Below, piece by piece: positions 1 to 5,610 of a DNA stretch of 9,310 nt. Each line of letters begins with the position of its first letter. Positions within the stretch are counted from its first letter, which is position 1. Made by a program: the position numbers and the translations under genes. Source of the stretch: Lachnospiraceae bacterium UBA3401 (GTDB lineage: Bacteria; Bacillota; Clostridia; Lachnospirales; Lachnospiraceae); NCBI GenBank assembly GCA_002358575.1, contig DEPD01000088.1, positions 2,366 through 11,675 of the forward strand. The letters run 5' to 3'. The notes below the pieces were generated by a model that did not search any database, was not told where the DNA came from, and saw only the letters and a list, made by a program, of their open reading frames with translations.

Positions 1-30
1 CGTTGTCGTCAGTCAACGATGCCTGACCCA

Positions 31-141
31 TGAAAAGTAACATTCTAATTTCCTATACTCTCTATTCTATCCCTCCTGTAACCTTCTATGTAGGAAACTA
101 TACAAAATCTACAATTCTTAAGAGACGTAAACCACTTGTCA
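31..141 (+). repeat. Dispersed repeat words at left edge, split by 88 nt
   Basis: TGAAAAGTAAC lies at 31-41 and AACCACTTGTCA at 130-141. On the minus strand at the right edge (9288-9269) the same two words are fused as TGAAAAGTAACCACTTGTCA, sharing the AAC. Here they are separated by 88 nt (42-129) and AAC occurs on both sides. Matches of 11 and 12 nt between two short intergenic stretches are very unlikely by chance, so I read this as a member of a genome-dispersed intergenic repeat family. The 88-nt interior is AT-rich with no terminal inverted repeats and no coding potential that I trust. Whether it is an insertion or just a different module spacing cannot be told from one window. Confidence 0.5.
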
Positions 142-151
142 TCTCTTACAG

Positions 152-177
152 AACATGGTGCGTACACGCACCATGTT
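152..177. promoter_or_regulatory. Perfect inverted repeat before the HTH gene, likely operator
   Basis: Two 11-bp arms, AACATGGTGCG (152-162) and CGCACCATGTT (167-177), flank the 4-nt centre TACA with no mismatch. A TATAAT hexamer follows at 180-185, so the palindrome covers the place where the -35 element would lie. That geometry suits a repressor or autoregulator site, and the adjacent product is a small HTH protein. No T-run follows on plus, so it is not an obvious intrinsic terminator. Each arm contains ATGGTGCG, which also occurs at 7407-7414 and 9293-9300, so the palindrome may instead be part of the dispersed repeat family. Confidence 0.5.
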
Positions 178-179
178 AT

Positions 180-185
180 TATAAT
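180..185 (+). promoter_or_regulatory. Candidate -10 element of the HTH gene
   Basis: A TATAAT hexamer sits 22 nt upstream of the Shine-Dalgarno sequence, which would place the start of transcription near 192. There is no recognisable -35 hexamer 16-18 nt upstream; that position falls inside the inverted repeat at 152-177. This would make it either an activator-dependent or a weak promoter controlled through the palindrome. The call rests only on the -10 match and spacing. Confidence 0.35.
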
Positions 186-206
186 TCACCAGCATATAAA
201 ATACAA

Positions 207-214
207 GAAGGAGG
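207..214 (+). promoter_or_regulatory. Shine-Dalgarno deciding the HTH gene start
   Basis: GAAGGAGG ends 10 nt before the ATG at 225. The reading frame stays open back to an ATG at 30, but the 65 extra residues would be translated through the inverted repeat and have no protein-like composition. This strong ribosome binding site fixes the start at 225. Confidence 0.85.
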
Positions 215-224
215 ACTGTATAAA

Positions 225-443
225 ATGATAAAATATGACAAATTATGGATAACACTCAAAAAGAAAAATATTAGTCAATATAAGCTAATCAAATATTATG
301 GGGTGGACAAAGCACAATTACAGCGTTTGCGCAACAATGAAATCGTTAAGACTCTAATCATCAATAGATTATGCAATATCCTAGATTGTAATGTTGAGGA
401 CATTATGGAATATGTTCCTGATGAAAAAATATCAAAGTCCTAA
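225..443 (+). CDS. Small Cro/C1-type HTH transcriptional regulator
   Basis: This 72-residue protein is almost entirely one lambda-repressor-like helix-turn-helix domain of the short Cro/C1 (XRE, HTH_26-like) class. The pattern ISQYKLIKYYGVDKAQLQRL (residues 21-40) is the helix-turn-helix core. It is followed by a short helix and the family's usual tail, in which a 'LCNILDCNVEDIMEYVPDE' stretch closes the fold. There is no signal peptide, membrane segment or second domain, so it should act as a cytoplasmic DNA-binding protein, probably a dimer. It is the only plus-strand gene here and converges on the phosphatase gene with 22 nt between stops. A perfect 26-nt inverted repeat and a TATAAT lie directly upstream, so autoregulation is plausible. 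Similar orphan regulators are common in clostridial accessory DNA; the target genes are unknown. Family is confident, function is not. Confidence 0.8.
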   Translation: MIKYDKLWITLKKKNISQYKLIKYYGVDKAQLQRLRNNEIVKTLIINRLCNILDCNVEDIMEYVPDEKISKS

Positions 444-452
444 ACTACAAAT

Positions 453-478
453 AAAAATGAACCGATCACATCTGTGAT
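453..478 (-). terminator. Weak terminator-like hairpin after the phosphatase gene
   Basis: On the minus strand, ATCACA and TGTGAT (478-473 and 470-465) can pair in a short stem overlapping the stop codon of the phosphatase gene. After a 7-nt gap comes a run of five T (457-453). The stem is short (5-6 bp), AT-rich and not directly joined to the T-run, so termination here would be inefficient. It lies between two convergent genes and could limit read-through for the minus-strand operon. Confidence 0.3.
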
Positions 479-1125
479 AAAACATCTGTTATTTCTATAG
501 GATTTTCAACAAAAACTGTTGCCCCGTGCTCTACAAGAAATTTCTTGTCCCGAAATCCCCAGAGCACACTAATGCATGGAAGTCCTGCATTCCGCGCCGT
601 CGCCAGATCGACATCAGAATCCCCTACATAGACGGCTTCTTCCTTAGTTTTATCAAGCTTCTCCAACGCAAGATAAACACTGTCTGGCTCAGGTTTTCTT
701 TTCAAATTTTCACGGTCTCCAATTGCAACATCTACTTGTGGGAAATACCTTCGGTTTAAATCTTGTACTGCTGAGTCAATTTTATTGGAAACAATCGCGA
801 GCGCATAACCTCTGTTTTTTAATTCCTCCAAAAGTTGTGGAATCCCATCATATGCTTTTGTCGTATCATTGCAGTGTAATCCATAGTATTCTTTAAATAT
901 TGCAAAGGCTCGCTCAAACTCTGGATTGCTCTCCCCATCAGGCACAGCACGAATCATTAAATTTCTCACACCATTGCCAACAAACTGACGCACTTCCTTC
1001 AAAGTCCGCTCTGGCATATTACAAACCCTTAACGCATAGTTTGTCGCGTTCTTCAAATCCTCCAATGTATCCAAAAGCGTTCCATCTAAATCAAAAATTA
1101 TAGTTGTTATTTTTCTATTAGACAT
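466..1125 (-). CDS. HAD-superfamily phosphatase, phosphoglycolate phosphatase-like
   Basis: A 219-residue haloacid dehalogenase hydrolase of subfamily IA, with all four motifs: FDLDGT at 11-16 (nucleophile D12, acid D14), IVSNK at 111-115 (S113), the motif III lysine K144 in KRKPEP, and VGDSDVD at 167-173 with metal ligands D169 and D173. The cap domain is the helical insert between about residues 18 and 90. It is a cytoplasmic Mg-dependent phosphatase. The closest functional label is phosphoglycolate phosphatase (Gph), but substrate cannot be read from sequence and members also act on pyrophosphate, sugar phosphates or nucleotides. Its ATG overlaps the larC stop by 8 nt and has its own AGGAG eight nt upstream (1134-1138), so it is translationally coupled to larC. 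This raises the possibility of a role linked to the nickel cofactor pathway, but only by position. Length is normal and it is intact. Confidence 0.9.
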   Translation of the reverse strand: MSNRKITTIIFDLDGTLLDTLEDLKNATNYALRVCNMPERTLKEVRQFVGNGVRNLMIRAVPDGESNPEFERAFAIFKEYYGLHCNDTTKAYDGIPQLLEELKNRGYALAIVSNKIDSAVQDLNRRYFPQVDVAIGDRENLKRKPEPDSVYLALEKLDKTKEEAVYVGDSDVDLATARNAGLPCISVLWGFRDKKFLVEHGATVFVENPIEITDVLSQM

Positions 1126-2443
1126 TTTTATAGCTCCTATTACTAATCAATAAATCATTTAATTCTCCATAAATTTTATTGTAGGCTTCTAAATAGGAAA
1201 TTTCTTTCTCCTGACAGATTGACACCAATGATTCATATTCAGGATATATCCGTTTCCCACATACCTTTACCGCAATTTTACCCAGACTGGTATCCATTAT
1301 TTGATGTTCTCGCTTCAAAACAGTGCGCTCCATCGCTACCCTTCTGATTCCAATCGTTGTAGTTTCTTGAAAAATAATCTGTTCTAGCTTTGTAATATCT
1401 TCCTCTTTGCAAATCACACTTAATTGATAAGCAGGTCTGTTCTTTTTCATAAGGACTGGCACATAGTACACGTCTCTTGCTCCGGCCTCAAAAAGCCTGT
1501 CCATCACATAACCAAACGCCTCGCCTGAACAGTCATCGACATTTGTCTCCAACTTATAGACTTTATCCTGTTCTTCAAAATCCTCCTCAAGTATCATTGC
1601 CCGCAGCAGACTGGCCTTCTCATATGTTCTCTTACCAGCGCCAACACCACTTGCTATTATTTGAAATTTTGATGGCAGATGTGCTTTTGTTCTGACTGCT
1701 GCGGCGATTGCCGCCCCCGTCGGCGTCACAAATTCACCCTGAAACTCCATAAAATGCACTGGAAGTTGATAGGCTTCCATAATATTTGCTGTTGCAGGAA
1801 CTGGTATTGGTAAAATTCCATGCTGGCAGCGCACACTTCCACGTCCTTCGTACAACTCCGATATAGCAACATCTGTTATATTATACTTCTCTCTGAGTGA
1901 ATCCATACAGACAGCAACAGACAAAATATCCACAATAGAATCCACTGCCCCCACTTCATGAAAATGCACTTCATTTACAGGTTGATTATGTGCCCTTGAC
2001 TCTGCCTCAGCCAAAATCTGAAAAATATTTCGTGCCAAATCTCTTGCGCCCTCTGTCATTTTGGCCTGATTCAAAACATCTGTTATTTCTTTTAATCCTG
2101 TATGATGATGCTCTTCATGTTCATGATGATGTTCTTTATGCTTGTGATGATGCTCTCCATTCTCGTGATGATGTTCTTTTTCAATACCAATTTGTCCATG
2201 TAAATATTCCATATCATGATCACGATTTTCATGCTCCTTGTCAAGAATCACTGCAAAATCACAAGCACAAATCCCCGCTTTTTGCACCTTCTTTATTGCA
2301 ATCTCAAATCCAGACACCAGTGGCCGTATACTATTAATAGCCTCTTTAAGCGCTTCCTGATCCGCGCCAAGATCAAGCATTGCTGCGACTGTCATATCTC
2401 CACTAATTCCAGAATAACACTCTATATAGAGAGTTCTTTTCAT
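1118..2443 (-). CDS. larC: LarC, nickel-pincer cofactor cyclometallase (nickel insertion)
   Basis: LarC inserts Ni into pyridinium-3,5-bisthiocarboxylic acid mononucleotide in a CTP-dependent reaction, the last step in making the nickel-pincer nucleotide of lactate racemase and other LarA-type enzymes. Family signatures (numbered from M1 at 2443): MKRTLYIECYSGISGDM at the N-terminus, HFHEVGAVDSIVDI at 160-173, LETNVDDCSGE at 298-308, and MKKNRPA at 332-338. Residues 91-114 hold 14 histidines in 24 positions, encoded by the imperfect repeat at 2102-2173; this is likely a nickel-binding loop. In Lactobacillus plantarum larC needs a ribosomal frameshift to join two halves; here it is one continuous 441-codon frame. 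An ATG two codons earlier (2449) sits only 2 nt from the GGAAGG ribosome binding site, so 2443, 8 nt away, is preferred and matches the family start. larB lies upstream, and the phosphatase overlaps the end. Confidence 0.93.
   Translation of the reverse strand: MKRTLYIECYSGISGDMTVAAMLDLGADQEALKEAINSIRPLVSGFEIAIKKVQKAGICACDFAVILDKEHENRDHDMEYLHGQIGIEKEHHHENGEHHHKHKEHHHEHEEHHHTGLKEITDVLNQAKMTEGARDLARNIFQILAEAESRAHNQPVNEVHFHEVGAVDSIVDILSVAVCMDSLREKYNITDVAISELYEGRGSVRCQHGILPIPVPATANIMEAYQLPVHFMEFQGEFVTPTGAAIAAAVRTKAHLPSKFQIIASGVGAGKRTYEKASLLRAMILEEDFEEQDKVYKLETNVDDCSGEAFGYVMDRLFEAGARDVYYVPVLMKKNRPAYQLSVICKEEDITKLEQIIFQETTTIGIRRVAMERTVLKREHQIMDTSLGKIAVKVCGKRIYPEYESLVSICQEKEISYLEAYNKIYGELNDLLISNRSYKNV
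2102..2173 (-). repeat. Imperfect His-codon repeat inside larC
   Basis: Blocks of three histidine codons (CATCATCAC-like on the coding strand) recur every seven codons, separated by Glu, Lys, Asn or Gly codons, and together encode residues 91-114 of LarC. The period is 21 nt with varied third positions, so it is a coding repeat under protein-level selection rather than a clean minisatellite. Copy number would be expected to vary between strains. Confidence 0.75.
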
Positions 2444-2451
2444 AATCATAG

Positions 2452-2458
2452 CCTTCCT
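2452..2458 (-). promoter_or_regulatory. Shine-Dalgarno that decides the larC start
   Basis: AGGAAGG on the minus strand ends 8 nt before the ATG at 2443 but only 2 nt before the ATG at 2449. The first spacing is normal and the second is too short, so translation should begin at 2443. Confidence 0.7.
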
Positions 2459-2497
2459 TTCTGCTGTCTTTTTGTTACAATTCTTATTTTAGAAACT

Positions 2498-2518
2498 ATG
2501 CATAAATAACCTATGCAT
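2498..2518. promoter_or_regulatory. Palindrome in the larB-larC gap, possible operator
   Basis: ATGCATA (2498-2504) and TATGCAT (2512-2518) form a perfect 7-bp inverted repeat around a 7-nt AT-rich centre. Because ATGCAT is itself palindromic, the site can also be read as two direct CTATGCAT copies 14 nt apart. It lies 54 nt upstream of larC in an unusually long (173 nt) gap within an otherwise tight gene series. It could be an operator for an internal larC promoter or a mild RNA hairpin. I see no convincing -35/-10 pair beside it. Confidence 0.3.
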
Positions 2519-2574
2519 CTTGACTTGTCTATTTCTCCGATTGCACATATTTTTTCTTCACAGCTCCCTATCAC

Positions 2575-2597
2575 AAACGCAAATGATACCTGCGTTT
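2575..2597 (-). other. Short inverted repeat just after larB stop
   Basis: AAACGCA (2575-2581) and TGCGTTT (2591-2597) can pair around a 9-nt loop, starting 25 nt after the larB stop codon. On the minus strand no T-run follows directly, so it is not a standard intrinsic terminator. It may stabilise or attenuate the transcript between larB and larC. The stem is only 7 bp and could be fortuitous. Confidence 0.25.
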
Positions 2598-2622
2598 ACT
2601 CTGCGCCAATCTCGCATTGTCA

Positions 2623-3393
2623 TCAGTCACCAATGCTGCTACCGCTGGCAAGTCTGTTAATCTGTGTCGCTATATACCCTGCTCCGTATCCATTATCAAT
2701 GTTGACAACCGCAATACCATTTGCGCAGGAATTAATCATAGTGAGCAGTGCTGACAAGCCATTAAGATTTGCTCCATAACCGACAGAGGTCGGAACAGCA
2801 ATGACAGGATTGCTGACAAGTCCTCCAATCACACTCGCCAAAGCCCCTTCCATACCTGCAACTGCCACCACACAGTTCGCCTGTTGTATCGTTTGTGCGT
2901 TCGCCAACAATCGGTGCAAGCCACTCACTCCCACATCATAAATCCGGCTTACAGAAGCGCCAAAATATTCCGCGGTTTGTGCCGCTTCCTCCGCCACAGG
3001 AATATCCGCAGTTCCTGCTGTACAAACTGCAATTTTTCCAGTTCGTCTTAACGCCTTTTCCTCTGGTTTTTCCTCAATCTTTAAAATTTTTGATACCGCA
3101 TCATATTGTACCTGCGGAATACTTTTCGCCACCAATGCATATTGTTCCTCGCTTGCTCTTGTTCCTAGCACTTCGCCATTTTTCTCATATAATTTTTGAA
3201 ATATAGACACAAGATAGGCATCCTGTTTGCCCGCACAATACACGACTTCCTGAAAACCAGTTCGGACCTCACGTTGCAAATCAAGTTTGGCAAATCCCAT
3301 TTCCTCAAGTGGCTGTTTTTTCAAATATTGTTCTGCCTCATCTATTAAAATCTCTCCGCATTGGACTTTCTCTAACAATTCTCTGACTTCCAT
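2623..3393 (-). CDS. larB: LarB, pyridinium-3,5-biscarboxylic acid mononucleotide synthase
   Basis: LarB carries out the first step of nickel-pincer cofactor synthesis: it carboxylates the pyridinium ring of nicotinic acid adenine dinucleotide and cleaves off AMP, giving the biscarboxylated mononucleotide that LarE then sulfurates. The 256-residue length is normal. The N-terminal part carries the LarB signature DLQREVRTGFQEVVYCAGK (38-56). The C-terminal half is the PurE/AIR-carboxylase-like domain: TAGTADIPVAEEA (125-137), DVGVSGLHRLL (153-163), VAGMEGALASVIGGL (178-192), VPTSVGYGA (200-208) and NSCANGIAVVNIDNGYGAG (221-239). C223 probably matches the active-site cysteine reported for the characterised enzyme. 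The protein is cytoplasmic. It starts 23 nt after the response regulator gene, so the two are probably cotranscribed, and larC follows after 173 nt. No larE or larA is present in the window. Confidence 0.94.
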   Translation of the reverse strand: MEVRELLEKVQCGEILIDEAEQYLKKQPLEEMGFAKLDLQREVRTGFQEVVYCAGKQDAYLVSIFQKLYEKNGEVLGTRASEEQYALVAKSIPQVQYDAVSKILKIEEKPEEKALRRTGKIAVCTAGTADIPVAEEAAQTAEYFGASVSRIYDVGVSGLHRLLANAQTIQQANCVVAVAGMEGALASVIGGLVSNPVIAVPTSVGYGANLNGLSALLTMINSCANGIAVVNIDNGYGAGYIATQINRLASGSSIGD

Positions 3394-3416
3394 TCCGTCC
3401 TGCCTTTCTGCCTATC

Positions 3417-5474
3417 TTATCTGTATGCACTTATCTCATAAAAGGTTACCATCATAATCATAGTATCTGCACGTTTTCCTATCATTTTTACTGTCACGCG
3501 ATACCGCACATCTTCTGTAAGCTCATACTCAAGAGCCTCTGAGAAATCCCCCCGCACAATTCTGGCAAACGTCTCACTTAAAAGTGCTTTTTCTGCCTCT
3601 GACCTTCTGTAGTGCTCTTGTTGATCCACTTCCTTATCAAACACAATATCTGTCTCGTATCGAATATTCGTTCTAAGCAACTCTGACTTTCCTCTTCGAT
3701 ACTCATAAATAGCAATTGGCGTCTCTAACAAATCAAAAAATTTACTAATACTAGAGCGTGTATTCCACAATTCATTGATAATCACTGTATTCTCATTTGC
3801 ACTGCACTTCGCGCCCATCTCCTCTTCCCGAATTAGAAACGCCTCATATTCTTCTATTCGCAAAGGTTTTGCATAATAATATCCCTGTGCATATTCACAC
3901 CCAATACACTTTAAAAAATCAACCTGCTCAACAGTCTCGACCCCTTCAACAATCGATGGAAGATGCAGCCATTTTGCCATTCGTATAACAGAAGTGAGCA
4001 CTTTTTCCCCTTTTCCGTTAAACTCCTTATTTTGCAAAAATTTCATGTCAATTTTCAGATAATCTACTTCCATATCTTTTAAGACATTGAGTGACGAGTA
4101 TCCACTTCCAAAATCGTCCATCATTATCTTAAATCCCAGTTTATGTAAGCTGCTCATAGTCTTCATAATCAAATCCTGATCTTCCATAAAAGCACTCTCT
4201 GTCAATTCTAAATTTAGCAACTCTGCTGGAATCTGATATTCTGTAATTAATTTCTTAAAAATCTTAACAAGCTGCGGATTATAAATATTTACCCGCGAGA
4301 CATTGACAGAAATCGGATTTGGATTTTTCCCCTCATCAATCCACCTTCGCAATAGTTTGCAGACCTGACGCCACATATATTGGTCCAGTCTACCAATAAT
4401 GCCATTGCGTTCATAAACGGGGATAAACTCTCCCGGAGAAATCATACCCCTGTCTGGATGATTCCAGCGCACCAGTGCCTCTGCTCCATAAGAACGGTCC
4501 GTTGCCAAATTAATCTTCGGCTGTAGGTACACCTCAAACTGTTCCTCGTCAATCGCTCTGTTGACCTCATTGATAATAAACTGTTCGTGCCGCATATTCT
4601 CTATCATGCTGTCATCATAATAAGCCACACTCTGCATAAATTTGCCCTTACAACTTTTGGCAGCTAACGAAGCCCTGTCATACATTTCTGGCACATCCAG
4701 CGAATCATCTCTTATAATATATACTCCACAAGAAATTTTTGTATTATAGTCCTTATTTACTCTTTTCAAATTGATTTGCAACGCATTTACCAACAAGTCA
4801 ATATTTTCCTCTTTATAGGGCATACAAACAGCAAAAATATCATTTTCAAACCGCCCATATACAAATTTGTTAAAAACCGTTGAAGCCTTCCGCAGCTCAG
4901 AAGCAATACTTTGCAGTACTCTATCTCCTTCCCTGACGCCATAGAAATTATTAATCATCTTAAAACGGTCTATATCAAACCGCACAAACGCAAACACTTC
5001 CTCTGTCCCCTCTAAAAGAAGTGTGCGCACAGCACGATAAAACTTAAACTTTGTATAAAGTCCTGTCACCATGTCCATTTCAGCCATAATCATACGACTC
5101 TTTTCAATCGCATTCTTAATGCGAAATCGCAAAAGCACAGGATCATACGGCTTCATCACAAAATCCCACACGCCCGCCTCCAGACATTTTTGCTCCGCAT
5201 GCCAATCTTCATCAGACGTGGCAATAATCACAGGAATGTTATCATATGTCCTATTTTTCCGAAATGCATCCATAAATTGAAACCCATCCATAATCGGCAT
5301 CAACAAGTCCAGAACAATCACTGCCACTTTGTCAGTATTTGCCGCCAGAATCTCCAGTGCTTCCCGCCCATTTGATGCATCTAACACCTCAAATGTATCC
5401 TTGATCACATCCTTGAGCTTTCGTTTGATTATTTCCTCGTCATCTACAATTAATATTGTGTTTTTGCTATACAT
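3417..5474 (-). CDS. Response regulator, REC-GGDEF(degenerate)-EAL, c-di-GMP phosphodiesterase
   Basis: A 685-residue cytoplasmic signalling protein predicted to hydrolyse cyclic di-GMP. Domains: REC (about 5-125) with acidic pair D11-D12, phospho-acceptor D56 in VLDLLMP, T86 and K108, all intact; GGDEF fold (about 132-288) in which the signature is RFENDIF (208-214) instead of RxGGDEF, so cyclase activity is very unlikely; EAL domain (about 297-548) with EAL at 332-334, N391 in SVNVS, E423 in LELTES, DDFGSGYSS from 453, K474 in LKID, VEGVET at 509-514 and QGYYYAKP from 531, the set expected of an active phosphodiesterase. A further 130 residues include a PAS-like segment (about 572-680) of unknown ligand. 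The start is taken at 5474, with AAGGGAG eleven nt upstream; an ATG 16 codons earlier (5522) lacks a ribosome site. It follows a good promoter and leads into larB. No histidine kinase gene is adjacent. Confidence 0.92.
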   Translation of the reverse strand: MYSKNTILIVDDEEIIKRKLKDVIKDTFEVLDASNGREALEILAANTDKVAVIVLDLLMPIMDGFQFMDAFRKNRTYDNIPVIIATSDEDWHAEQKCLEAGVWDFVMKPYDPVLLRFRIKNAIEKSRMIMAEMDMVTGLYTKFKFYRAVRTLLLEGTEEVFAFVRFDIDRFKMINNFYGVREGDRVLQSIASELRKASTVFNKFVYGRFENDIFAVCMPYKEENIDLLVNALQINLKRVNKDYNTKISCGVYIIRDDSLDVPEMYDRASLAAKSCKGKFMQSVAYYDDSMIENMRHEQFIINEVNRAIDEEQFEVYLQPKINLATDRSYGAEALVRWNHPDRGMISPGEFIPVYERNGIIGRLDQYMWRQVCKLLRRWIDEGKNPNPISVNVSRVNIYNPQLVKIFKKLITEYQIPAELLNLELTESAFMEDQDLIMKTMSSLHKLGFKIMMDDFGSGYSSLNVLKDMEVDYLKIDMKFLQNKEFNGKGEKVLTSVIRMAKWLHLPSIVEGVETVEQVDFLKCIGCEYAQGYYYAKPLRIEEYEAFLIREEEMGAKCSANENTVIINELWNTRSSISKFFDLLETPIAIYEYRRGKSELLRTNIRYETDIVFDKEVDQQEHYRRSEAEKALLSETFARIVRGDFSEALEYELTEDVRYRVTVKMIGKRADTMIMMVTFYEISAYR

Positions 5475-5485
5475 ATCTGTATCAA

Positions 5486-5492
5486 CTCCCTT
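5486..5492 (-). promoter_or_regulatory. Shine-Dalgarno of the REC-EAL gene
   Basis: AAGGGAG lies 11 nt before the ATG at 5474. The REC domain normally begins only a few residues before its first strand (here ILIVDD), which agrees with this start rather than the upstream ATG at 5522, whose 16 extra residues would span this site. Confidence 0.6.
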
Positions 5493-5569
5493 TATTGCCG
5501 CGCACGATTTTAAAAATAACAATTTCCTGCCATCTTTACAAACGCTGGGTCAACACAGTTCCTTATTTA

Positions 5570-5598
5570 ATTATAACAGTTTTTCCATATACAATCAA
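5570..5598 (-). promoter_or_regulatory. Sigma-A-type promoter of the EAL-larBC operon
   Basis: On the minus strand TTGATT (5598-5593) is followed after 17 nt by TATAAT (5575-5570), with the extended -10 dinucleotide TG one base before TATAAT. Transcription would begin near 5563, giving a leader of about 90 nt. The -35 begins 12 nt past the stop codon of the transporter gene, and no terminator intervenes, so the operon may also receive transporter read-through. Confidence 0.75.
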
Positions 5599-5610
5599 TT
5601 CAGGATGCAC

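Noticed and set aside
1..30. End of a gene or a stable RNA at the left edge
   Set aside because: CGTTG (1-5) and CAACG (14-18) could pair, but the stretch is too short to assign to any gene and it may belong to the repeat region.
30..224. N-terminal extension of the HTH protein from an ATG at 30
   Set aside because: It would run through the repeat words, the inverted repeat, the TATAAT and the strong ribosome site at 207-214, and its residues do not look like a protein domain.
2102..2173. CRISPR-like or minisatellite array
   Set aside because: The periodicity follows histidine codons in frame with larC and the units differ; there are no spacers and no cas genes.
1118..2443. Programmed frameshift in larC as in Lactobacillus plantarum
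   Set aside because: The frame is continuous from the N-terminal signature through LETNVDD to the stop, so no recoding is needed.
2450..2622. NiCo or other known riboswitch upstream of larC
   Set aside because: I could not find the conserved junction sequences of the NiCo riboswitch or any other class; only two short inverted repeats are present.
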